Origin: Hyphomicrobiales bacterium
Lineage (GTDB): Bacteria > Pseudomonadota > Alphaproteobacteria > Rhizobiales > Xanthobacteraceae
DNA: 64,000 nt
Assembly: GCA_017305665.1 (NCBI GenBank)
Contig: JAFKKH010000021.1
Span: forward strand, 1-64,000
Direction of reading: 5' to 3'
Of this stretch, positions 16,125 to 24,850 are shown piece after piece. A program made the position numbers and the translations under genes. How positions within the stretch are numbered: position 1 is the stretch's first letter; every line of letters begins with the position of its first letter. A model generated the notes under the pieces. The model made no database searches, was not told where the DNA came from, and saw only the letters and a program-made list of their open reading frames with translations.

Positions 16125-18080
16125 ATGGATTTCCCGAAATGGGCTGCCGGTCCGGCGGCGTGTGTTGTTTTGTCCTGGCTCACGGGCAGTGCTTTTGCGC
16201 AGTCGGGCCCGGACCAGTTGCCAGAGCTGGTTGTTACCGCGGACCGGACGCCAGAGCCGGTCGGCAACACCGGCAGCGCCATTAGCGTCGTCAGCCATGA
16301 CACCATTGCAAAGGCAAATGCCGGCTCCCTGGTCGATGCGCTGAGAACGGTGCCAGGGCTGGACATCACCGAATCCGGTGGCCCCGGTTCGACCACCAAC
16401 ATCCGCCTGCGCGGCGCCAACACCGGCCAGACACTGGTGATGATCGACGGCATCCGCGTCAACGATCCGACTGCGGCGAGCGGCGACTTCGATTTTTCGC
16501 TGATCGCGCCGAGCGCGATCGAGCGTGTCGAGGTGTTGAAGGGTCCGCAGAGCGCGCTCTATGGATCGGACGCCATGGGCGGCGTCATCAACATCATCAC
16601 GAAGAAGGGCAGCGGTCCGGCCCAGTTCAACGTCCGCACCGAGGCCGGCAGTTATGGAACGGTGTCGACCAGCGGTTCGGCGATCGGCTCTTCGGGTCCA
16701 TGGTCTTATGCCGTGACCGGCAACGGCGAGCACAGCAACGGCTTCTCCCGTTACGGCTATCGCATCCCGTCGATCGAGGCGCAATTTCCGAATCTGGAAA
16801 ACGACGGCTTCGACCGTATCGGCGGCACGGCGCGGATCGCATACGATGCTGGCGAGGGCGTTCGCCTCGAGTCGGGCGTCCTGTCGTCGTTCACGCGCTC
16901 GGCTTACGACGCTAGCACCGGCAAATTTCCTGATACGCCGTCCAGTGCCAACCGCCAGATTGATCAGGTCTGGGGCAAGGCGACGGTCGACTCCTTCGGC
17001 GGTATCCTGTCGCAAAGCGTCAACGTGTTCGAAACCCGCATCGATCGTTCTTTCAACGACATTTCCTACAAGACCAACATGCTGCCCGTGAACACCACGT
17101 CGACGATCACCGACTATGTCGGCAACAGCGTCGGTGCGGAGTATCAGGGCACGGTCAAGGTCGGTGCGCTGGGCTCCGTCGTCTACGGCGCGCGCACCCA
17201 GCACGAAACGGCGGATGTTTCCCTGACGAAGCTTTTGCCGGTAGCGGTGTCAACTGTTCCGCAGCTTGCGGGGATGCAGGATACCAATTCGCTGTTCGGA
17301 TTGTGGCAATTGCCGATCGGCGATCGACTTAATGTCACCATGGGCGGTCGCGTCGACGACGTGGCGGGCGTTGCGACGTTCGAAACCTGGCGTGCGACAG
17401 CCGCCTACAACATCTCCGAAACCGGCACCAAGCTCCGCGCCAGCGCGGGCACCGGCGCCAAGGCGCCGACGCTGTTTCAACTTTATGCGCCGATTTACGG
17501 CAATACCGGCCTCAGTCCTGAGCAGAGCTTTGGCTATGATGCCGGCATCGACCAGAGCCTGTTCGATGGCCGCGTTACGCTGTCGCTGACCGGTTACGGC
17601 AACCACTTCAACAATCTGATCGACTTCGTTTTCGACGGAGGTAATCCGCTTGGGCACTATGTCAACGTGGCGCGCGCCGAGACCTCCGGTGTGGAGTTTG
17701 GCGGCACCGTCGTGCTGGTGCCGGGTCTGCTGAAACTGAATGCGGCCTATACCTATCTTCGCGCCAAGGACCTTTCGACCGGGTTGACGCTGGCGCGGCG
17801 TCCCGAGCATCTGGCGCGATTTGCGCTGAGCTATACGCCGACACCGGAATGGCTGATCGAGCCGCGAATCGTGACCGTGTCCAAACGTTACAGCGGCGAT
17901 GGCGAAACCGGTCCGCTTGCGCCGTACACGCGAGTTGATCTCTATTCGGAGTACAAGATCGACAAGACGTGGAAGGTGTTTGCGCGCGGCGAGAACATCT
18001 TCAACGCGCACTATCAGGAAGTTCTGAATTTTGGGACCACCGGCCCGGCGATCTACGGAGGGTTCAACGCCACATGGTGA
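16125..18080 (+). CDS. btuB: TonB-dependent vitamin B12 outer-membrane receptor
   Basis: A 651-residue outer-membrane beta-barrel importing cobalamin or corrinoids. A signal peptide (residues 1-26, ending GSAFA-QS) is followed by the TonB box region PELVVTADRTPE, the plug domain (about 45-155, with LRGANTGQTLVMIDGIRVND and the GPQSALYGSDAMGGVINI block) and a 22-strand barrel ending in ...GGFNATW, with the terminal aromatic residue typical of BAM substrates. GGAAAGGG lies 6 bases before the ATG. It follows a cobalamin riboswitch and its stop overlaps the start of the permease gene. Confidence 0.94.
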   Translation: MDFPKWAAGPAACVVLSWLTGSAFAQSGPDQLPELVVTADRTPEPVGNTGSAISVVSHDTIAKANAGSLVDALRTVPGLDITESGGPGSTTNIRLRGANTGQTLVMIDGIRVNDPTAASGDFDFSLIAPSAIERVEVLKGPQSALYGSDAMGGVINIITKKGSGPAQFNVRTEAGSYGTVSTSGSAIGSSGPWSYAVTGNGEHSNGFSRYGYRIPSIEAQFPNLENDGFDRIGGTARIAYDAGEGVRLESGVLSSFTRSAYDASTGKFPDTPSSANRQIDQVWGKATVDSFGGILSQSVNVFETRIDRSFNDISYKTNMLPVNTTSTITDYVGNSVGAEYQGTVKVGALGSVVYGARTQHETADVSLTKLLPVAVSTVPQLAGMQDTNSLFGLWQLPIGDRLNVTMGGRVDDVAGVATFETWRATAAYNISETGTKLRASAGTGAKAPTLFQLYAPIYGNTGLSPEQSFGYDAGIDQSLFDGRVTLSLTGYGNHFNNLIDFVFDGGNPLGHYVNVARAETSGVEFGGTVVLVPGLLKLNAAYTYLRAKDLSTGLTLARRPEHLARFALSYTPTPEWLIEPRIVTVSKRYSGDGETGPLAPYTRVDLYSEYKIDKTWKVFARGENIFNAHYQEVLNFGTTGPAIYGGFNATW

Positions 18081-19099
18081 TGACTGATGCCGCCGCGCGA
18101 CGGCGGGCGATTGTCATGGTCGCGTTGGTTGTGCTGGTCGGTGGACTGGCGATGGCGTCGCTCGGCGTTGGGCCGGTGAAGTTGTCTCCCGCAACCGTCA
18201 TCGATGCGTTGTTCGGCGGTGGCAGCGAGGTTCAGCGCATCATTGTGCAGCAGATACGCTTGCCGCGGATGATCCTGGCGCTGGCGATCGGTGGAATCCT
18301 CGGCTTGTCAGGTGCCGCGCTGCAAGGCCTGTTGCGCAACCCGCTGGCATCGCCTTCGCTGTTCGGCGCGCCCCAGGCGGCGGCGTTTGGTGCGGTGCTG
18401 GTGATCGCACTAGGGTTGGCGGATGTGCGCTCCTTTGCGTTGCCGGCCGCGGCAATTGTCGCGGCATTCGCTTCGGTGTTTGTGCTGCTCGCCATTGCGG
18501 GGCGCAATGCCGGCCTGCTGATCCTGATTCTCGCAGGACTTGCGATCTCGTCCCTTGCAGGCGCAGCGACGTCGTTGACCATGAACCTGTCGCGCAACCC
18601 GTTTGCGGCGCTGGAGATCGCGTTCTGGCTGCTGGGGTCGCTGGAGGACCGCAGCTTTCGGCATGTCATGCTGGCGCTGCCGTTCATTGTCGTGGGTGCG
18701 ACGATCTTGTTCAGTCAACGCCATGCGTTTCGTGCGCTCAGCGTCGGTGAGGAAGCCGCGCAGAGCCTTGGCGTGAATGTTGGCCGGTTGCGGCTTTTGG
18801 TCATCCTCGGCGTCGCGCTCGGGGTAGGTGGGGCAGTTGCGGTCGCGGGTGCCATCGGCTTCATCGGCCTGGTTGCTCCGCATCTGATGCGGCCGCTGAT
18901 TGGTTACGATCCGGGGCGGTTGCTGGTTCCGAGCGCGCTGACCGGCGCTGCGCTGTTGCTTGCTGCCGATATCGCGGTGCGGATCATTCCGTCGACGTCG
19001 GACATCAAGGTTGGCGTCCTGACGGCCCTGATCGGCGTTCCGTTTTTTCTATACCTGATTGTCCGCGAGCGCCGGGCGCTGAGTGGAGGTGTCGCATGA
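18074..19099 (+). CDS. btuC: Vitamin B12 ABC transporter permease (FecCD family)
   Basis: A 341-residue integral membrane protein with about 10 helices, belonging to the BtuC/FecCD family that moves cobalamin or metal chelates across the inner membrane. Typical blocks are IRLPRMILALAIGGILGLSGAALQGLLRNPLA (split here as two adjacent family motifs), LGVNVGRLR for ATPase contact, and GFIGLVAPHLMRPLIG. The ATG at 18074 overlaps the btuB stop, with an alternative ATG at 18080. It ends in an ATGA overlap with the ATPase gene. Operon position behind a B12 riboswitch supports corrinoid transport. Confidence 0.9.
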   Translation: MVMTDAAARRRAIVMVALVVLVGGLAMASLGVGPVKLSPATVIDALFGGGSEVQRIIVQQIRLPRMILALAIGGILGLSGAALQGLLRNPLASPSLFGAPQAAAFGAVLVIALGLADVRSFALPAAAIVAAFASVFVLLAIAGRNAGLLILILAGLAISSLAGAATSLTMNLSRNPFAALEIAFWLLGSLEDRSFRHVMLALPFIVVGATILFSQRHAFRALSVGEEAAQSLGVNVGRLRLLVILGVALGVGGAVAVAGAIGFIGLVAPHLMRPLIGYDPGRLLVPSALTGAALLLAADIAVRIIPSTSDIKVGVLTALIGVPFFLYLIVRERRALSGGVA

Positions 19100-19878
19100 G
19101 CGAAGCCGTCCTTCTCGCCGCATCGTCGGTGTCGGTCAGTCTCGGGAACCGTGTCGTTGTGCGCGACGTTTCACTGGCGCTGTCCGGCAAGCATCTTGTC
19201 GCGTTGGTTGGGCCGAACGGCGCCGGCAAAACCACGTTGTTGCGGGCTCTCGCTGGCTTGGTACCTTCTTTGGGGACGATCGAGGTTGGCGGTGATGCGC
19301 TGCCGTCGCTCACGCTTCAGGAGCGTGCACAGCGTTTCGCCTATCTGCCGCAAGGCCATCAGGTGCATTGGCCGCTGCCGGCGAAGGATATCGTAGCGCT
19401 CGGACGCTATCCGCATGGTGCGGTCGATCCGGCGCGCTTGACGGAAAAGGATACGGCAGCGGTGATGCGGGCGATGCAGGCGACCGACGTGGTCGCGTTG
19501 CGCGACCGCAGCGTCACTGAATTGTCCGGCGGCGAGCGTAGCCGGGTAGCGCTGGCGCGGGTGCTTGCGGTGGAGGCGCCGATTTTGCTGGCCGACGAGC
19601 CGACTGCGTCGCTCGATCCGCGCTATCAGCTCGAGGTCATGAGTAACCTTCGCGCTGCGGCCGATCGGGGTATGCTGGTGATCGTGGTGACCCATGACCT
19701 CGGGCTCGCGGCACGCTTTGCCGATACGGTTCTGGTATTGTCCGATGGGCGGCTGGTGTCGCAGGGGCCGCCGGCCGTTGGGCTATCGGACAAGATCATC
19801 GCCGATGTGTTTCGCGTCAGGACCTATCGTGCCGACCACGACCACGACACTGTCATCGTTCCCTGGGCGGAGATTTGA
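19096..19878 (+). CDS. btuD: Vitamin B12 ABC transporter ATP-binding protein
   Basis: A 260-residue ATPase. Walker A is GPNGAGKTT (residues 39-47), the Q-loop is YLPQGHQVHWP, the signature is LSGGE (143-147), Walker B is ILLADEPTASLDP (163-175), and the H-loop is VVTHD. It resembles FepC/BtuD subunits that energise FecCD-type permeases. It overlaps the permease gene by four bases (ATGA). The cognate binding protein gene lies 1 kb downstream on the same strand, interrupted by the oppositely oriented cobC. Confidence 0.92.
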   Translation: MSEAVLLAASSVSVSLGNRVVVRDVSLALSGKHLVALVGPNGAGKTTLLRALAGLVPSLGTIEVGGDALPSLTLQERAQRFAYLPQGHQVHWPLPAKDIVALGRYPHGAVDPARLTEKDTAAVMRAMQATDVVALRDRSVTELSGGERSRVALARVLAVEAPILLADEPTASLDPRYQLEVMSNLRAAADRGMLVIVVTHDLGLAARFADTVLVLSDGRLVSQGPPAVGLSDKIIADVFRVRTYRADHDHDTVIVPWAEI

Positions 19879-19890
19879 ATCGCGATGCGG

Positions 19891-20880
19891 CTACGGGCGC
19901 GATTGCAGGGTCTTGGCCAAGCGTTCCAGCCCGGCGTCGTCGGGCGGCAGGCCGAAGCGCAAGAGATCGCCGGCCCAGTCGAAACTGCGGCACCAGATGT
20001 GATTGCGGGCAAGAACCGTATGGAGCGATCGTGCTTCGGGATGGCGCGCCAGCCTGAACAAAGCGATGCCACCGGCAATCGACCAGCCGGCTTCGGCAAG
20101 AATAGTGTCGAGCTTGTCCGCTTGACGCTTCAGCGCATCGCGCGTGCGGGTTGCCCATGGAGTATCCAGCAGCGCGGCGTGGCCGATGGCGAGCGCAGGT
20201 CCGGAGCAGGACCATGGACCAAGCGCGGTCGCGATGGCTTCAGCGATCTGTGGGGACGCGATTGCGAATCCGAGACGAAGGCCTGCCAGGCCAAAGAATT
20301 TGCCGAACGATCGAAGAACGATCACCGGAAAATCGCGGCACAGAGCAGCGGCGCTGATTGCCGGATCGAGATCGACAAAGGCTTCATCGATCACCAGCCA
20401 GCCGCCGCGCTCGCGAATCTCGCCTGCGATCCGAAGCAGCGCGGCGTAATCGACGACGCAGCCGTCCGGATTGTTGGGATTTACGATGACGGCATGGTGC
20501 GCGGTATCGGGCAGAATTTTCGTTGGCTCGAAGGTGATGACACCGTGGCCGGCTTGCCGCCAGGCGGCCGCGTGCTCGCCGTAGGTCGGACCCGCGATAG
20601 CCACGACGCCATGCGACGCGAGTCGTGGCAACCATTGGATGAGTGCCTGCGTGCCCGGCGCGATGGCGATGGCAACATCGTCGGGAACGCCATAGGCGTG
20701 ACGCGCCGCTTTGATCAGCGCGGTTTCATCGGCGCGCGATGGCAGCCGGGTCCAGATGTCGTTCGGCAGTTGCGGAATCGGCCACGGCCAGGGATTGATC
20801 CCGGTCGAAAGATCGAGCCATGTTTCCGGTGTGCCGCCGTACTGCGCGATTGCTTCGGTCAGGTCGCCGCCATGCTTCAT
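19891..20880 (-). CDS. cobC: L-threonine-O-3-phosphate decarboxylase (PLP)
   Basis: A 329-residue fold-type I aminotransferase-like enzyme that decarboxylates threonine phosphate to (R)-1-amino-2-propanol phosphate, the aminopropanol arm precursor. Motifs are WLDLSTGINPWPWP at the N-terminus, APGTQALIQWLPRL, VIVNPNNPDGCV, WLVIDEAFVDLDP, and the PLP lysine segment VLRSFGKFFGLAGLRLGF (Lys in SFGK). The name follows Pseudomonas denitrificans; the Salmonella equivalent is CobD. The ATG at 20880 is only 9 bases from the divergent btuF start. It ends 12 bases from the convergent btuD. Confidence 0.9.
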   Translation of the reverse strand: MKHGGDLTEAIAQYGGTPETWLDLSTGINPWPWPIPQLPNDIWTRLPSRADETALIKAARHAYGVPDDVAIAIAPGTQALIQWLPRLASHGVVAIAGPTYGEHAAAWRQAGHGVITFEPTKILPDTAHHAVIVNPNNPDGCVVDYAALLRIAGEIRERGGWLVIDEAFVDLDPAISAAALCRDFPVIVLRSFGKFFGLAGLRLGFAIASPQIAEAIATALGPWSCSGPALAIGHAALLDTPWATRTRDALKRQADKLDTILAEAGWSIAGGIALFRLARHPEARSLHTVLARNHIWCRSFDWAGDLLRFGLPPDDAGLERLAKTLQSRP

Positions 20881-20889
20881 GAGCGCTTC

Positions 20890-21756
20890 ATGCCACTTTC
20901 TTCTGTGAAGGGCGAGAGGATACGGTGGGATTTTGCCGTCGTCGTCCTGGCACTGATCGTCGGGATAGCAAGGCCCGCGTGCGCCGCCGATCTGCCGCGC
21001 GTGGCGTCGATCAATCTTTGTACAGATCAGCTTCTGATGTCGCTCGCCGATCCCGACCAGATTCTTGGCCTCAGTCCGTATGCGCAAAATGGGGCGCTGT
21101 CGTGGGCCGCCGCTGATGCAAAACGTTATCGGCGCCTGTCGGGTGAAGCTGAAGACGTGTTGATGCTGAAGCCCGACGTCGTGGTCGCCGGCCGCTACAC
21201 CAAGCGTGCCACGCGCGAACTGCTGAAGCAGCAGGGATTGCGTGTTGCCGAGTTCGATATTGCGAAATCGATCGACGACGTCAAAAGCCAAATCCGCCGG
21301 ATGGGCGATCTCGTCAAGCATCCGGATCGCGCGGCGGCGCTAATCGCGCGGCTCGACGCGGCCATAACCCGCGCAAAGCAGGCGGTGGCGCGAAAGCCTT
21401 ATCGGGTGTTGGCGTTGTCGCGGCGTGGTTGGGTATCCGGTGATGACAGCGTGACCAATGCGCTGCTGTCGATCATCGGGTTGTCGAACGCGGCATCCAG
21501 CCTCGGCGTCAGGCATGGCGGCTTTGCCAAGCTCGAAACTATCATTGCGCTCAAGCCGGATTTCATTCTGGTATCGAGCAGCAGCAATGTGGCCGAGGAC
21601 GAAGGCCGTGCGCTGCTGCTGCATCCGGCGTTGGAGAAGTTGTATCCGCCGTCGCGGCGCATCGTGATTCCGGAAGATCTGACGGTTTGCGGCGGACCGA
21701 TGCTGCCGGATGCTCTTGATCGGTTGGTCGCGGAGCTGAAGCGGGTCGGAGGCTAG
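20890..21756 (+). CDS. btuF: Vitamin B12 periplasmic binding protein
   Basis: A 288-residue class III solute-binding protein. A signal peptide (about residues 1-32, with AVVVLALIVGIARPACAA) is followed by RVASINLCTDQLLMSL, the usual opening of BtuF-like proteins. The single long linking helix is visible around AALIARLDAAITRAKQ. The last block ends VCGGPMLPDALDRLVAELK. The ATG at 20890 leaves just nine bases to the divergent cobC; an in-frame ATG at 20872 would overlap cobC. It is followed four bases later by cobD. Corrinoid specificity is inferred from the neighbours. Confidence 0.85.
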   Translation: MPLSSVKGERIRWDFAVVVLALIVGIARPACAADLPRVASINLCTDQLLMSLADPDQILGLSPYAQNGALSWAAADAKRYRRLSGEAEDVLMLKPDVVVAGRYTKRATRELLKQQGLRVAEFDIAKSIDDVKSQIRRMGDLVKHPDRAAALIARLDAAITRAKQAVARKPYRVLALSRRGWVSGDDSVTNALLSIIGLSNAASSLGVRHGGFAKLETIIALKPDFILVSSSSNVAEDEGRALLLHPALEKLYPPSRRIVIPEDLTVCGGPMLPDALDRLVAELKRVGG

Positions 21757-21760
21757 GCCG

Positions 21761-22753
21761 ATGTGGCCGTGGCGTGAGCATTTGATCGTAGCCGTTATCG
21801 CGCTTGCGCTCGATGCGTTGTTCGGCGACCCCGACTGGATTTGGCGAAGGCTCGCGCATCCCGTCGTTCTGATCGGTGGATTGATCGCGGGGCTCGACCG
21901 TTGGTTCAATCGGGAGAACTGGTCGCGGCGGGTTCGCAAGGCCATGGGTATTTTGGTCGTGTTGCTGCTCATCGCCATCGCGGGGCTGGCCGGCCATTTG
22001 ATCGAAATTTCCTTGCGGCAAACCCAAGGCAGCTATCAAGGCAGCCGTTTTGTCCCGATTGTCGCGCTTGGGTTGATCGCGTCGGTCTTCCTCGCACAGC
22101 AAAGTCTCTATCGGCACGTGGCGCGGGTGCGATCCGCCTTCGCAACCGGCGGCCTTGCGGCCGCGCGTGAGGCGGTGTCGATGATCGTCGGCCGCGACCC
22201 GGAGAGTCTCGACGAGAGCGGCGTGGCGCGAGCCGCGATCGAATCCTGCGCCGAAAATTTTTCCGACGGCGTGGTGGCTCCGGCGGTCTGGCTGGCGCTG
22301 CTGGGTTTGCCGGGGTTGATCGTCTACAAGGCGATCAATACCGCGGATTCCATGATCGGCCATCGCACACCACGTCATCGGGACTTTGGCTGGGCAGCGG
22401 CGCGGCTTGACGACCTCCTCAATCTTGTGCCGGCGCGGCTTGCAGGCCTTCTGATCGCGCTTGCTGCGCCGGTTGCGCGCGGTTCGATCGTCGCGTCGCT
22501 CCGGACGGTGCGCCGCGATGCGCGAAAGCATCGTTCGCCCAATGCCGGCTGGCCGGAGAGCGCCATGGCGGGCGCGCTCGGGATCGCGTTGGCGGGGCCG
22601 CGTCGTTACGGCGAAGCAATTGTCGACGATCCGTTCTTGAATGCGGATGCGCGCAAGGATGCGACGTCGGACGATATCGGTCGTGCGCTGAAGATCCTGA
22701 TCGCGGCCTGCACGCTCGAGTTTGCAGTTTATGCAGCGCTGTTGCTGCTCTGA
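21761..22753 (+). CDS. cobD: Adenosylcobinamide-phosphate synthase
   Basis: A 330-residue membrane protein of the CbiB/CobD family that joins aminopropanol (phosphate) to adenosylcobyric acid. It begins with a helix and [22 protein letters not shown], the strongest family motif. Later blocks include [46 protein letters not shown], and [26 protein letters not shown]. Several transmembrane segments lie at about 5-20, 65-85, 110-125, 175-200 and 310-330. Its 3' end overlaps the convergent cobQ by 25 bases. Confidence 0.93.
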   Translation: MWPWREHLIVAVIALALDALFGDPDWIWRRLAHPVVLIGGLIAGLDRWFNRENWSRRVRKAMGILVVLLLIAIAGLAGHLIEISLRQTQGSYQGSRFVPIVALGLIASVFLAQQSLYRHVARVRSAFATGGLAAAREAVSMIVGRDPESLDESGVARAAIESCAENFSDGVVAPAVWLALLGLPGLIVYKAINTADSMIGHRTPRHRDFGWAAARLDDLLNLVPARLAGLLIALAAPVARGSIVASLRTVRRDARKHRSPNAGWPESAMAGALGIALAGPRRYGEAIVDDPFLNADARKDATSDDIGRALKILIAACTLEFAVYAALLLL

Positions 22754-24216
22754 CGGCTGTGCGCGATGTTCAGCAACCGGTCGATGTCGAGATGCGCCTC
22801 AAGATGGTCGGCGAGCGTGTCCAGCGCGCTATCGATCCGCGTCTCGTAGGCGAGCGATGACGCCACGCCGAGGTTTTTAAGCCACGCCTTCCGGAACGCA
22901 TCACCTGTGAACAGGCCATGCACGTAGGTGCCCTGCACGCGGCCATCGGTGGATTGCGCGCCGTCCGATCGTCCGTCGAGCGTCAGCACAGGTCGTGCGC
23001 AATCTTTGCCGGCTGTGCGGCCGAGATGAATCTCGTAGCCGTCGACCGGCGTCTTCGTCGCGCAATGAACCCCGCGAACCTGCGTGGTGGATTTGTCGCC
23101 GCGCATGGTGGTCTCGACGTCGAGCAGGCCGAGACCATCGACCGTTCCGGCCGGGCCATCGACGCCATCGGGATCGCTGACGACGCGGCCGAGCATTTGA
23201 TAGCCGCCACAGAGGCCGAGCACGTGTCCGCCGCGCCGGACGTGCGCCGCGATGTCGATGTCCCAGCCTTGTGCGCGCAGGAAGGTGAGATCGCCGATGG
23301 TGGATTTGCTGCCGGGCAGGATCACGACATCAGCGTTGGCCGGGATCGGTTCACCCGGCCGCACAAAGACAAGCGTGACACCCGGCTCCATGCCGAGCGG
23401 ATCGAGATCGTCGAAATTGGCGATGCGTGACAGCATCGGCACCGCGATCACGCAGGATGACGATGGCGTTCCGTTGCTGCGCTCGAGATCGAGCGCGTCT
23501 TCCGCCGGCAACCAGGCCGCTTGCGGCAGCCATGGCACCACGCCGAGCGCGGGCCATCCGGTCATGCGCGTGATGGTCGCGAGCCCGGAATCGAATAATC
23601 CGGCGTCGCCACGGAATTTGTTGATGAGAAAGCCGCGGATACGCGCGCGCTCGTCAAGCGGCAGCACCGCATGGGTGCCGACGATGCTCGCGATCACGCC
23701 CCCGCGGTCGATATCTCCGGCAAGCACCACCGGCACATCGGCGGCGGCTGCGAATCCCATGTTGGCGATGTCGCCGGCACGCAGATTGATCTCGGCTGGG
23801 CTGCCGGCGCCTTCGACCAGCACGATGTCGGCATTGCGGGCGAGATGCGCAAAGCTCTCCAGTACAGCCGGGAGCAGCTCGGCCTTCCGGTCGAGATAAT
23901 TTTTCGCACGGAGCGTTCCGATCCGCTTCCCGCGCAGGATCACCTGTGCGCCGGTGTCGGTTTCGGGTTTCAGCAGCACCGGGTTCATGTGCACGCTCGG
24001 CGGAACGCGCGCGGCACGGGCCTGCACCGCCTGCGCGCGGCCGATCTCGCCGCCGTCGATCGCGATGGCCGCATTGTTCGACATGTTCTGAGGCTTGAAC
24101 GGCGCAACCTTCAGTCCGCGCCGCACCAGCGCCCGCGCCAGCCCCGCCACCAGCGTCGACTTGCCGGCATTGGAGCCGGTCGCCTGGATCATCAGCGCGG
24201 GGGTAGGGCGGGGCAT
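22729..24216 (-). CDS. cobQ: Cobyric acid synthase, glutamine-hydrolysing
   Basis: A 495-residue amidotransferase that adds four amide groups to adenosylcobyrinic acid a,c-diamide. An ATP-dependent N-terminal domain starts [13 protein letters not shown] (residues 9-21), followed by [23 protein letters not shown] class I glutaminase domain (about 255-440) carries the nucleophile in [13 protein letters not shown] and the conserved His in the C-terminal [10 protein letters not shown]. It lies 4 bases after the cobO stop, as the last gene of the riboswitch-headed operon. It shares 25 bases with the end of cobD on the other strand. Confidence 0.95.
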   Translation of the reverse strand: MPRPTPALMIQATGSNAGKSTLVAGLARALVRRGLKVAPFKPQNMSNNAAIAIDGGEIGRAQAVQARAARVPPSVHMNPVLLKPETDTGAQVILRGKRIGTLRAKNYLDRKAELLPAVLESFAHLARNADIVLVEGAGSPAEINLRAGDIANMGFAAAADVPVVLAGDIDRGGVIASIVGTHAVLPLDERARIRGFLINKFRGDAGLFDSGLATITRMTGWPALGVVPWLPQAAWLPAEDALDLERSNGTPSSSCVIAVPMLSRIANFDDLDPLGMEPGVTLVFVRPGEPIPANADVVILPGSKSTIGDLTFLRAQGWDIDIAAHVRRGGHVLGLCGGYQMLGRVVSDPDGVDGPAGTVDGLGLLDVETTMRGDKSTTQVRGVHCATKTPVDGYEIHLGRTAGKDCARPVLTLDGRSDGAQSTDGRVQGTYVHGLFTGDAFRKAWLKNLGVASSLAYETRIDSALDTLADHLEAHLDIDRLLNIAHSRQSSNSAA

Positions 24217-24220
24217 GCGA

Positions 24221-24850
24221 TCAGAACTCGATGCCCTTCTGGCCCTTGATGCCTTGCCGGAACGGGTGCTTCACCAGCGTCATCTCGGTGACAAGGTCGG
24301 CTATCTCGATCAGTTCAGGTTTGGCGTTGCGGCCGGTGATGACGACGTGCTTGTCGGCGGGTTTTTCCTCGCGCAGGAACGTCACGATCTCCTCGATCGG
24401 CAGATAGTCGTAGCGCAACACGATATTGAGTTCATCGAGCAGCACCAGCCGATGGCGGTCGTCGCGGATCAGCTCCTTGGCGCGCTCCCACCCTTTGCGC
24501 GCAGCAGCGATGTCGCGCTCGCGATCCTGCGTTTCCCAGGTGAAGCCTTCGCCCATGATGTGCAGCGTTACCAGTTCGGGGAATTTCGCCAGTAGCCGCG
24601 CTTCGCCGGTGTCCCACTTCTCGGACTTGGTGAACTGCACCACGGCCACCGGCATGTCGTGGCCGATGTGGCGGAACACCATGCCGAGCGCAGCTGAGGT
24701 CTTGCCCTTGCCGGTGCCTGTATTGACGATCAGAAGGCCCTTCTCGCCGGACTTCGTCGCCATGATCTTGTCGCGCGCCGCCTTGTGCTTGCGCGCCTTC
24801 TCGGCGTGGCGGGCGTTTTCCGCGTCGTCGTTGGGATTGATGGCGGTCAT
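24221..24850 (-). CDS. cobO: Cob(I)yrinic acid a,c-diamide adenosyltransferase
   Basis: A 209-residue CobA/CobO/BtuR-type adenosyltransferase that forms the Co-C bond with ATP. The distinctive P-loop GTGKGKTS is at residues 45-52, followed by [22 protein letters not shown], and [16 protein letters not shown]. The N-terminal helix is rich in Lys/Arg/His ([14 protein letters not shown]), as in the family. The ATG at 24850 overlaps the cobN stop as ATGA, giving translational coupling. It lies upstream of cobQ. Confidence 0.95.
   Translation of the reverse strand: MTAINPNDDAENARHAEKARKHKAARDKIMATKSGEKGLLIVNTGTGKGKTSAALGMVFRHIGHDMPVAVVQFTKSEKWDTGEARLLAKFPELVTLHIMGEGFTWETQDRERDIAAARKGWERAKELIRDDRHRLVLLDELNIVLRYDYLPIEEIVTFLREEKPADKHVVITGRNAKPELIEIADLVTEMTLVKHPFRQGIKGQKGIEF

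Noticed and set aside
15951-17204. Minus-strand open frame of 417 codons over btuB and its riboswitch
   Set aside because: It lies antisense to a clear TonB receptor and covers the conserved riboswitch bases. The sequence has no recognisable domain.
19885-20889. In-frame upstream extension of btuF by about 335 codons
   Set aside because: The extension runs antisense through cobC, which has full PLP-enzyme motifs. The signal peptide of btuF begins at 20890.
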